Source of the DNA: Streptomyces sp. NBC_00820
GTDB lineage: Bacteria > Actinomycetota > Actinomycetes > Streptomycetales > Streptomycetaceae
Assembly: GCF_036347055.1 (NCBI RefSeq)
Contig: NZ_CP108882.1
Coordinates: 1-64,000 of the forward strand
Reading direction: 5' to 3'
Length of the DNA: 64,000 nucleotides
In this document: piece after piece, positions 25,388-32,397 of the stretch
How positions within the stretch are numbered: the first letter of the stretch is position 1
Layout of the letters: the number at the start of each line of letters is the position of its first letter
Position numbers and translations under genes: made by a program
Notes under the pieces: model-generated
Told to the model about the DNA's origin: nothing
Seen by the model: the letters and a program-made list of their open reading frames with translations, nothing else
Database searches by the model: none

Positions 25388-26548
25388 CTACGGCGCGCGC
25401 CTCCGCGGCGGCGGTGCGGACGCGGCTGTGTGCAGCCACTCCTCGTAGCTGATGTATTCGAAGCGGGATGAGCTGATGCCGTCGTACCACTGGACTTCGG
25501 GCGCGCCGGCCCGCTTCTTGCGCCTGGTGCGGGGGCGCGGCCAGGGCGGGGCGGGCTGTGGCGGGCGCAGGCGGCAGTGCTCGGCAAAGTCGGTCAGGTA
25601 CGGCAGGGCCCGCGGCGTGCCGGTGGTGAAGAGACGGTCGTCGCCGCGTGGGGACAGGTGGACCAGGTTCGCCGCGGCCAGCAGGAAGGGCCTTGCCCAG
25701 GTGGGGACGGTGTAGATGCCGCAGTCGGCGGTGAAGCCCGGGCGGCGGGTGCGGCGGGGGTCGTGGAGGGTGAGGGTGGCGGCGTCGGAGTCGAGGTGGC
25801 CGGTACGGATGGTGTGGAGCTGGGCGATGGGGGCGCCGGTGAAGACGGCGGTGGCCAGGGCCCCGGCGAGCTGGGGATAGGCGGTGCGGGTGGCCAGGCG
25901 GTGGGCGATCTGGTCGATGCTGTAGGCGCGTTCGGGTACGTAGGGGTGGGGGGCCGGGGGCGGGGTGCATGAGCAGCGGGGGAAGGTGTGGTGGGAGGCG
26001 AGGTAGGCCAGGGCGGGCACGGTGATCCAGCGGCCCTCGGCCGCGCGGCTCGGTGGTGCAGGGGCGGTGGGGGCCGGGGCCAGCAGATCGCCCAGGCCGT
26101 GGTCGGTGGAGACCGTGTGGTGCTTGAGGGGGCGCAGCGCGGTGCGCATGACGGCGGGCGGGCGCCGGGTGTGGCAGACGGCGACCAGGTGCATGCCGGT
26201 GCGCATGCGCAGGGTGAGCAGGTGGGACCAGCTTGCCTCGTCCAGGAGGTGGGCGCGCAGCACGGTGAGCCGGACGTCGGGCAGGGAGAGAATCCAGTCT
26301 GCGGCGAGGATCCAGGCGGGCGGGCCTATGGAGCCCCCGGTGCCGGGCAGTTCGGTCGGTTTGCCGAGGGCGGCGAGGATGTCGAGGGCGAGCGTGGTGT
26401 CGGACGCGGCGGGCGTGGGGTGGACGGTGATACGGCCGGCGGACGGGGCGTGCGCGGCCAGCGCGGCGCGCAGGATGGCCGCGTTGTCGGCGAGGTCCAA
26501 GAGCACGGTGACCGGCGGCGCGGCCGGATAGATGACCTTTCTGCTCAT
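25388..26548 (-). CDS. Unknown protein orfB of Tni-type operon (paralogue of orfA)
   Basis: A 386-residue protein whose ATG overlaps the stop of orfA by four bases. The N-terminal 130 residues (VTVLLDLADNAAILRAALAA, then VRLTVLRAHLLDEAS and TGMHLVAVCHTRR) match the N-terminus of orfA in pattern and resemble a TniB-type ATPase that has lost its Walker motifs. The central part (LATAVFTGAPIAQL, HLDSDAATLTLHD, IYTVPTWARPFLLAAANL) has the rhythm of a tyrosine recombinase catalytic domain without the catalytic Arg, which is Pro here. The C-terminus is basic then aromatic (RFEYISYEEWLH). Family unknown; a target-selection role is speculation from operon position. Confidence 0.65.
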   Translation of the reverse strand: MSRKVIYPAAPPVTVLLDLADNAAILRAALAAHAPSAGRITVHPTPAASDTTLALDILAALGKPTELPGTGGSIGPPAWILAADWILSLPDVRLTVLRAHLLDEASWSHLLTLRMRTGMHLVAVCHTRRPPAVMRTALRPLKHHTVSTDHGLGDLLAPAPTAPAPPSRAAEGRWITVPALAYLASHHTFPRCSCTPPPAPHPYVPERAYSIDQIAHRLATRTAYPQLAGALATAVFTGAPIAQLHTIRTGHLDSDAATLTLHDPRRTRRPGFTADCGIYTVPTWARPFLLAAANLVHLSPRGDDRLFTTGTPRALPYLTDFAEHCRLRPPQPAPPWPRPRTRRKKRAGAPEVQWYDGISSSRFEYISYEEWLHTAASAPPPRRRAP

Positions 26549-28206
26549 GCGGAGCTCCGGGCGCGGGCGCATCGGGTGGACAGGGCGAGGGCGAAGCGCA
26601 GATCCGGGTGGAGGACGGGGATGGGCGCCGTGGAGCGGGCATCCAGCAGACGGCGCTCGGTGAGCTCGGCCAGGGCCGACGCGCTCAGCGGGGCACAGCC
26701 TGGGGTGGTGGTCAGATGTCCGCTGATGGCTGCGGCCAGGAGGGCTGCTTGTCCCAAGGTGAGGTCGTCCGGCGCGGTGTCGTCGGCGTGGGCGAGCAGC
26801 GTGGCACGCTCGCTCGGGCTCAACGTGTGGGGGTTTGGGGGCGGTCCGGGCAGCCGGGGCGGCAGTGTACGGTGCGGCGGCGGACGGTGCCCGGACGGGG
26901 GTGAGCCGTCGGTGAGCTGGTGGCAGTGGGCGCGGTGGTGCCAGTCGGGCCCGTAGTGCGGGTGGGTGAGCGCGGGCATGGGCAGTGCCGCGTCCTGGGC
27001 GAGAGCCTCGAGGAGGTGGCCGAAGGAGAGCTCGAACAACGGAAAGTGGTCGCGGGCACCGCCCATGCGGCGAAAAGCGCTGGCAGCGGCGAAGACCGGG
27101 CGGGCGCGGGGCGGGATCGTGTAGCAGACGCCGGGCGGCTCACTAGGCGAGCCGTGCCCAGGGTGCCACACGTCGGGGACGGTCAGGTGTGTGCAGCGCG
27201 CATCGAGACCCGAGAGCGGGGTGGCGCGCAAGGCGTCAGGATGGGTGCCGGTGAACAACAGGGCTAGGATCGCCGCGAGTTGGACCGGATGGGCGATGCC
27301 CCGGCTGACCTGGTGCAGGACGTAGGGGGTGACGGGGCAGGTGGTCAGCCCCGGCCCTGACGCACGGTCCAGGTCCCCGGGCACGTGGAGGAGCAGACCG
27401 CGGGTGAGGAAGCCGACCTGGGCTCCGCGTAGCCGGGCCAGGGTGTGCGCCCGGCTGGGGCTGGTGGCGGTGAGGCGGGCGAGGAAGAACTCCAGATCCT
27501 GCTGCGTCATGGGCTGGGGGCTGCGGGCGCAGTGGGTACGGGCCGCGTACAGGCCGGCGAGGTACTGCGCGTCGACGCAGGCGAAGCCGTCCGCCTCCAA
27601 GCGGCGGTGGGCCTCGGCGCGGAAACGAGTGAAAGAGCATTCCGACAACTCGGTCAGCGCGGGCAGCTGGGCGAAGCGGTCCGGCGGCGGAGCAGCAGGG
27701 CGCGGGACAGGTGCAGGAAGCAGCGGCAGGGCAGGGCGGGTGAGCATCGGTGCGAGGGACGGCGGGTCGGGGGCCAGGCCGTTGCTCTTCAGGAGGGCGT
27801 GCAGTCGCTGGGCAGCATGTTCGGTGGCGCAGTGGGCCAACAGGAACAGGGAGATTCCGGTCCCCTCCCGCAGGCGGGCGAGACGCCGGACACGGGGCGG
27901 AGTGAGCAGGTGCGCACGCAGGACCGTCAGTTGGCGGATCTCGAGGATGTCCATCCAGCAGGTGACGGCCCGCCATGCGGGCTCGGTGGCCAACTTGGGT
28001 GAGGCCGTGGCCCGGTGACCGGTCACATCCAGGGCGCGCAGGATGTCCCGGGCCATCCGGGCCGAGCTGCCGGGAACGGTGTCCACCGCGATGTGGCCGG
28101 TAGCCGGGTGCGAGGCAGCCAGGACGGAGCGCGGCCAGGTGGCGTTGTCGTCGCAGTCGCAGACCAGCGTCACCAGACCGACCCGTTCAGCAGTGCAGGT
28201 ACTCAT
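26545..28206 (-). CDS. Unknown protein orfA of Tni-type operon
   Basis: A 553-residue protein starting at the ATG 28206, which overlaps the TniB2 stop. The N-terminal 150 residues (VTLVCDCDDNATWPRSVLAA, RQLTVLRAHLLTPPRVRRL, GISLFLLAH) run parallel to orfB and to the ATPase core of the TniB genes but have no GKT or acidic Walker B. Residues about 210-270 are a helical SAM-like domain (YLAGLYAARTHCARS). Residues about 310-440 (ILALLFTGTHPDALRATPLS, CYTIPPRARPVFAAASAF) look like a degenerate tyrosine recombinase domain with His for the catalytic Arg. The resemblances are by eye; no database family is claimed. Confidence 0.65.
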   Translation of the reverse strand: MSTCTAERVGLVTLVCDCDDNATWPRSVLAASHPATGHIAVDTVPGSSARMARDILRALDVTGHRATASPKLATEPAWRAVTCWMDILEIRQLTVLRAHLLTPPRVRRLARLREGTGISLFLLAHCATEHAAQRLHALLKSNGLAPDPPSLAPMLTRPALPLLPAPVPRPAAPPPDRFAQLPALTELSECSFTRFRAEAHRRLEADGFACVDAQYLAGLYAARTHCARSPQPMTQQDLEFFLARLTATSPSRAHTLARLRGAQVGFLTRGLLLHVPGDLDRASGPGLTTCPVTPYVLHQVSRGIAHPVQLAAILALLFTGTHPDALRATPLSGLDARCTHLTVPDVWHPGHGSPSEPPGVCYTIPPRARPVFAAASAFRRMGGARDHFPLFELSFGHLLEALAQDAALPMPALTHPHYGPDWHHRAHCHQLTDGSPPSGHRPPPHRTLPPRLPGPPPNPHTLSPSERATLLAHADDTAPDDLTLGQAALLAAAISGHLTTTPGCAPLSASALAELTERRLLDARSTAPIPVLHPDLRFALALSTRCARARSSA

Positions 28207-29069
28207 CACAGGTCCTCGTGCGGCTGCAGGGTGGCATCCAGGACGTCTTCCAGCAGCGGGTGGGGGGCGAGTTCCCGGTGCGCGGAGGCGTGCTGCAGCA
28301 GGCGCAGGGCGTGGTGGGTGGCCTGCGCCCAGCGGCGGAAATTTCCGTGGCACCAGCGGGCATCCAGCCGCGAAAGGGCGTCGCGGTCGGCTTCGCGCCA
28401 CAGCGGGTGGAACCGAGGGATCACTTCGGCGACGTCGGCGGGGGTGAGCAGGGGGACCTGCAGCGACACGCCGGTACGCGAGGCGAGCATCTTCTGGCGG
28501 CGCAGCACCGCCTGGCCGCGCTCGCCGACCACCAGGACGATCGCCAGGCGGGCATGGGGATCGTCGAAGAGGTAGCGCAGGTACTCGAAGCAGGTTCCGT
28601 CCAGGCGCTGGGATTCGTCCACCACGAGCAGATGGTCGCGGGCGGCCAGTACCTCGCGCAGCGCCGCGTCGAAGGCCCCCGGATCCTTCAAACGTGCCTC
28701 GAGGTTCAGGGCGTCGGCGAGGTCCGAGCGCAGGGACAGCGGAGTGGGAGCGGGACGGGGCACCAGGCGGACCAGGCGCGCGCGGCGGGCGGGCCGGGGC
28801 CGTGCGGCGAGCACGGTGTCGAGGGCGAAGGTCTTGCCGACGCCGGCGTTCCCGGACAGGCACATGATCGCCCGCTGACTCACGATCTGCTCCAGGCCGC
28901 GTGCCAGGTCCGCGAACCACGGCAGCGGTACGGTTTCGGCACCCTTGAGCAACAGGTAGTGCCGGGGTACGGCGGGAGCTGGGCGGCGAGGCGGAGTGCG
29001 AGCCAGGGCACGCCGGCGACGACCGGACGATGAGGCCCGGGCGGCCGGAGTGCGGGCGGCGGGGCTCAT
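28206..29069 (-). CDS. TniB-type AAA ATPase (second copy)
   Basis: A 287-residue protein with a basic N-terminal 35 residues absent from TniB1. It has Walker A GNAGVGKT at about residue 74, Walker B LLVVDESQRL, and a sensor region AIVLVVGERGQAVL. TniB/TnsC-type ATPases carry target information to the transposase. It is the third gene of the operon, overlapping both neighbours, and is clearly related to TniB1 throughout (FEYLRYLFDD, IPRFHPLW and GNFRRW match). Two such ATPases in one operon is unusual. Confidence 0.85.
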   Translation of the reverse strand: MSPAARTPAARASSSGRRRRALARTPPRRPAPAVPRHYLLLKGAETVPLPWFADLARGLEQIVSQRAIMCLSGNAGVGKTFALDTVLAARPRPARRARLVRLVPRPAPTPLSLRSDLADALNLEARLKDPGAFDAALREVLAARDHLLVVDESQRLDGTCFEYLRYLFDDPHARLAIVLVVGERGQAVLRRQKMLASRTGVSLQVPLLTPADVAEVIPRFHPLWREADRDALSRLDARWCHGNFRRWAQATHHALRLLQHASAHRELAPHPLLEDVLDATLQPHEDL

Positions 29070-29857
29070 CAGTCCTTACCTACAGAGCCGCTGCTGCCCA
29101 GGTGGCTGAAGGTCCACCGCACGACGTCGCGGTCCACCTTGTCGCGGCCCAGGCGTTTCAGGCCGCGCAGCACCTGGGCGGTCAGCCAGGCCCAGTTGCG
29201 GAAGTTGCCGTGCGCGGCGTGTTCGTCGGCGAACAGGATGTCCTCGCTCGACGCGTTCTTCCACACCGGGTGGAACAGCGGGATCGTCTCGAGTACCTCC
29301 CCGCGGGTCAGCGGTTTGAAGCCCTGCCAGATGAAGACGCGGGAGGAGAGCATCGGCTCCCTGCGCAGCACCGAGTAGCAGCCGGGACCGCCGACGAAGA
29401 TGAGCGCGAGCTCGGTGGCATAGTCGTCCCAAAGGTAGCGGAAGTACTCGAACGCCTCGGAGTTGAGCCACTGCGCCTCGTCCACCACCAGCGTGCGCGG
29501 CTTCGTGGCCAGCGCGTCCTTGAGGAGCCGGTCGAACTCGGAAGGATGCGCCGGTGCATCCCCTTGCAGGCCGAGCGCGGTGAAGATCTCGTAGCGAACT
29601 GCCCGGGCCGTGGTGCGGTCGCGGAACGTGATCTGCCGCACCTCCTCACCCGGTTCCAGCTGGCGCAGGCCGCGGTTGACCGCGAGGGTCTTGCCGCAGC
29701 CCGCCGCCCCGTAGACGCACATCATGGCCCGCGCTGCGACTGTGTCCGCGATGTTCTCCCGCGCGGTCAGCAGCGGCTTGGTGGCCACCACCTGCGCGCC
29801 TGGCAGGCTCCGGTGCAGGTAGTGGTCCCCCTCGCCCGGAGGCAACTGGCCCGTCAC
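29069..29857 (-). CDS. tniB: TniB-type AAA ATPase (first copy)
   Basis: A 262-residue protein from the GTG at 29857, which overlaps the transposase stop by four bases. It has Walker A GAAGCGKT, Walker B LVVDEAQWLN, sensor 1 LALIFVGGPGCYSVL and the arginine-finger region RVFIWQGFKPL. The C-terminal helix pattern HAAHGNFRNWAWLTAQVLRG matches TniB/TnsC proteins. In Tn5053- and Tn7-type elements this ATPase links target choice to the DDE transposase. The coupling to the transposase gene supports a working unit. Confidence 0.9.
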   Translation of the reverse strand: MTGQLPPGEGDHYLHRSLPGAQVVATKPLLTARENIADTVAARAMMCVYGAAGCGKTLAVNRGLRQLEPGEEVRQITFRDRTTARAVRYEIFTALGLQGDAPAHPSEFDRLLKDALATKPRTLVVDEAQWLNSEAFEYFRYLWDDYATELALIFVGGPGCYSVLRREPMLSSRVFIWQGFKPLTRGEVLETIPLFHPVWKNASSEDILFADEHAAHGNFRNWAWLTAQVLRGLKRLGRDKVDRDVVRWTFSHLGSSGSVGKD

Positions 29858-31533
29858 CGGTCCGTCTCCTCGTCCGACGGACGCGCCTGGTCGGCCGGTG
29901 TGGTGGGCCGGCACTGCGCGCGCAGCGAGGCCGGGGTGGCCCAGTCCTCGGGCGGCGCCGCAGGCGGGATGAGATCGGGCAGCGCGAGCTCGGCCGCGTC
30001 GTTCAGGTGCGCTCGGGCGAGTTGGCGCTCGGCCTCGGCCGCACTCAACGTGCCCAGTTGCTTGGGCACTTCGGCCTCGGTAACGGCCGCATACCGGTTG
30101 TTGGTGTGCTCCGAAGCAGCCGCCAGGGCCCTGGCCAGGCGCCGCTTCTCGGCGTCCTTGCTCCGCCGGTGCGCCCTGCGCTGGGCGGGTGTGGCCTCAT
30201 CCGAAGGGTGCGCCGGCCCCAGATACCGGTTACTGGAGGCGTCGAACACCTCGATCTCGTGGTCGTGGTGCGGGATGAAGCGGATGCGGACCTTCGTGCC
30301 CACCTCCGCGCCGCCGTGCATCCATTCCCCTACGTAGTACCGGCCCGCCCAGCGCACCCCGCTCGCGGTCAGGGTGCGCAGGCGGCCGTCGTCGGCGAGC
30401 GTGTAGCGGCGCAGCAGTTCGCGGTCCACGTCCTCGATTGGGGTGGGGTCCGCCCGCCACGCCTCAAGCGGCGTGCGCCCCTGAAGGGCCTGGGAGGTGT
30501 GCTCGGTGTTCCACCAGGTGACCCACTCCAGCAGCAGCCGAACGAACTCGGCGAACGGCAGCGGCTGGGCTTCATCGATGTGCTGGCTGCGGGCCCCGGG
30601 GCGCAGCCGCGTGGAAGGGGCGTGGGTGTAGCGGGGCAGGGAAGCAAAACGCATCCGCTCGGCACACCGGTTCAGGTTCTCGATCGTCCCTTTCAAGTCC
30701 GGCCGGTAGGGCGGCAGCGGCTGCACCGGCACCGCGAAGTGCCCCAGCGCCTCGGTGACCGTGCGCGAGAGGAAGTCGGCGCCGCGGTCGATCCGCACCA
30801 GCGAGGGCAGGCCGCCGATCGGCCCGTACGGACCCGCCGGATCGTCATCGCGGGACAGTGCGATCCGCAGCGCCGCGAGGATCGCGTCGCGCGAGGGCTG
30901 GTGCGGGGTGATGGCCGCGCCTGGGATCGCGCCCGTGGCGCAGTCGATGAACCACGTCACCCACGGGAACACCAACTCGCCATCCAGCAAAACCTCGACC
31001 GGCACATGCTTGTGATCCGCCTCCCAGCAGGCATTACGCCACTGGCGCGGACGCCGCAGATGCACATCATGACGCCGCCGGGCACGCTCCCCGCCCGAAA
31101 GGGCCGCGCGCTGCCCCGGATTGAGGTCCAGGCGGATCGCCCGGTGCAACGTCGCCAGCGACGGCACCGCCGGCACATCCTTGCCCTCCACGCGCGCCCG
31201 CTCAGCCTCGGCCACCAGATCCCGGTACACCTCGGCCGCGTTCCCACAGCACGCCGCGAGCCGCGCATGCAACTCGTCCGTGATCCGGAAACGCTCCCGC
31301 TGAACAGGCCCTGTACGCCCCTGACGACCGGCCTCGACCCACCGCCACACCGTCCGCAGCGACACCCCCACCGCGGAGGCGACCAGTTCCGCATGCTCCG
31401 TCGTCAGCTCCCCGCGCCTGTCCAACGCCAGCAGGCGCGACACCGCCTGCTCACGCCCGAGCAGCCGCTCCCCCACCACGAAGGCCGGCTCCCCCACCGC
31501 ACCGGTGACCTCGAGCCCGCCCATATCGGCCAT
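29854..31533 (-). CDS. tniA: TniA/TnsB-type DDE transposase
   Basis: A 559-residue protein from the ATG at 31533 (CAGGGGGTG upstream). Residues about 30-75 are a helix-turn-helix (ELVASAVGVSLRTVWRWVEA), 85-150 a second DNA-binding part. The rve/DDE core has WEADHKHVPVEV (first Asp), LVRIDRGADFLS (second Asp) and YRPDLKGTIENLNR (Glu). A Mu-type C-terminal beta domain follows (GRYYVGEWMHGGAEVG). The length and order match TniA and TnsB. First gene of the operon, transcribed away from the repeat set at 31753-31826, as tniA is from its own terminal repeat in Tn5053-like elements. No accompanying TniQ or resolvase was found nearby. Confidence 0.92.
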   Translation of the reverse strand: MADMGGLEVTGAVGEPAFVVGERLLGREQAVSRLLALDRRGELTTEHAELVASAVGVSLRTVWRWVEAGRQGRTGPVQRERFRITDELHARLAACCGNAAEVYRDLVAEAERARVEGKDVPAVPSLATLHRAIRLDLNPGQRAALSGGERARRRHDVHLRRPRQWRNACWEADHKHVPVEVLLDGELVFPWVTWFIDCATGAIPGAAITPHQPSRDAILAALRIALSRDDDPAGPYGPIGGLPSLVRIDRGADFLSRTVTEALGHFAVPVQPLPPYRPDLKGTIENLNRCAERMRFASLPRYTHAPSTRLRPGARSQHIDEAQPLPFAEFVRLLLEWVTWWNTEHTSQALQGRTPLEAWRADPTPIEDVDRELLRRYTLADDGRLRTLTASGVRWAGRYYVGEWMHGGAEVGTKVRIRFIPHHDHEIEVFDASSNRYLGPAHPSDEATPAQRRAHRRSKDAEKRRLARALAAASEHTNNRYAAVTEAEVPKQLGTLSAAEAERQLARAHLNDAAELALPDLIPPAAPPEDWATPASLRAQCRPTTPADQARPSDEETDR

Positions 31534-31752
31534 AGAGCACCCCCTGGCACCGACACCGCACACGCGGCGCACACCAGGCCCGTTCCCCGCCAACCACCGT
31601 ACACAGTCCGGCAGTTCACCCAATCCGGGACAACTATTCGACTCCGGTAAACGTGAGGCACACCGAGCAGTACACTCCCCCACCGCTCAGGAATCTGCAC
31701 CACACCGACCAGCGGAAACCCAATCCCGCGTCACCAGCAACGCGTCACCCCG

Positions 31753-31826
31753 ATGACACCAACTCCACATCACCCCAGGCCAGACGCGCACAGCCATCCC
31801 ATGACACCCACCGCAGACCAATGACA
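31753..31826. repeat. Direct ATGACA repeats, candidate transposon end
   Basis: ATGACA occurs at 31753-31758, 31801-31806 and 31821-31826; on the minus strand these read TGTCATCGG, TGTCATGGG and TGTCATTGG, the last two spaced 20 bp apart. Tn5053/Tn402- and Tn7-type ends begin with TGTCA and carry about 20-bp transposase-binding repeats next to the transposase gene. If 31826 is the terminus, 31827-31831 (TTCTC) would be the 5-bp target duplication. The opposite end was not found. Confidence 0.5.
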
Positions 31827-31882
31827 TTCTCATTCAGATTCGCAAGTATCTTCCGCATGAGCTTGCCCGGCGCGGAGGGATC

Positions 31883-32128
31883 GTGAGAGCCGCCGGACTC
31901 GATCGGCGCCAGGTGGCCGCGCAGGTACGCCGGGCTCAGGAACGCGCCGGGCGCGCACGGGTGGGTCCTGCGGAACCGCATCACTTGAGTGAGCTGTTCA
32001 TCGCGGAGCTGCGTGCGTTCAGTGGGAGCGGATCGCCGCTGTCATGGACAGGGAGCAGGTGGCTATGTACGCGCGTTCGCTCGACTCGCGTGCTGTCCGC
32101 TGTGAAGAGCAGTGGTTGCAGCGGCTGA
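31883..32128 (+). CDS. Possible small protein before the helicase operon
   Basis: An 81-residue frame from a GTG with a strong ribosome site (GGAGGG six bases upstream). The first 50 residues read like coding sequence (DRRQVAAQVRRAQERAGRAR, HHLSELFIAELRAF); after that it overlaps the next gene in another frame. It may be a real small protein or the start of a longer gene joined by a frameshift to the 32044 frame. No family recognised. Confidence 0.35.
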   Translation: MRAAGLDRRQVAAQVRRAQERAGRARVGPAEPHHLSELFIAELRAFSGSGSPLSWTGSRWLCTRVRSTRVLSAVKSSGCSG

Positions 32129-32397
32129 TGGCGGACGTGGCCGAGGTCGAGCGGTCGGGTGTCGCGGCTGTGAAGGTCTCGCGGCATCCCGTCTGCTGGA
32201 TCGGTGCCCGGACTGTTGCCGGCCGCTCCCGCCCGGGCGTGCCGGGTCCCGTCGTTCATCTGATGGTTGCGCCGGCCGAAGAGGCGGCCGGGCGGGCCTG
32301 GGCCGTGCACGGTAAGAACGGCGGCCTCTACCGGCGCACCGGGTGCCGTATCGCCTCCGTCGAGCAAGTCTTTCCCGAGTTTGGAGAGCTCTTTTGA
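32044..32397 (+). CDS. Small hypothetical protein coupled to helicase
   Basis: A 117-residue protein whose TGA overlaps the TTG start of the helicase, so both are translated together. It has a helical start (REQVAMYARSLDSRAVRCEE) and a beta-rich end with several Gly and Val residues (PVVHLMVAPAEEAAGRAWAV). No family recognised. The tight coupling suggests a partner or regulator of the helicase. The ribosome site is weak, and an earlier start in another frame (31883) is possible. Confidence 0.6.
   Translation: MDREQVAMYARSLDSRAVRCEEQWLQRLMADVAEVERSGVAAVKVSRHPVCWIGARTVAGRSRPGVPGPVVHLMVAPAEEAAGRAWAVHGKNGGLYRRTGCRIASVEQVFPEFGELF

Noticed and set aside
28207..28920. Upstream extension of orfA
   Set aside because: It overlaps the whole TniB2 gene in another frame; the ATG at 28206 overlapping the TniB2 stop is the natural coupled start.
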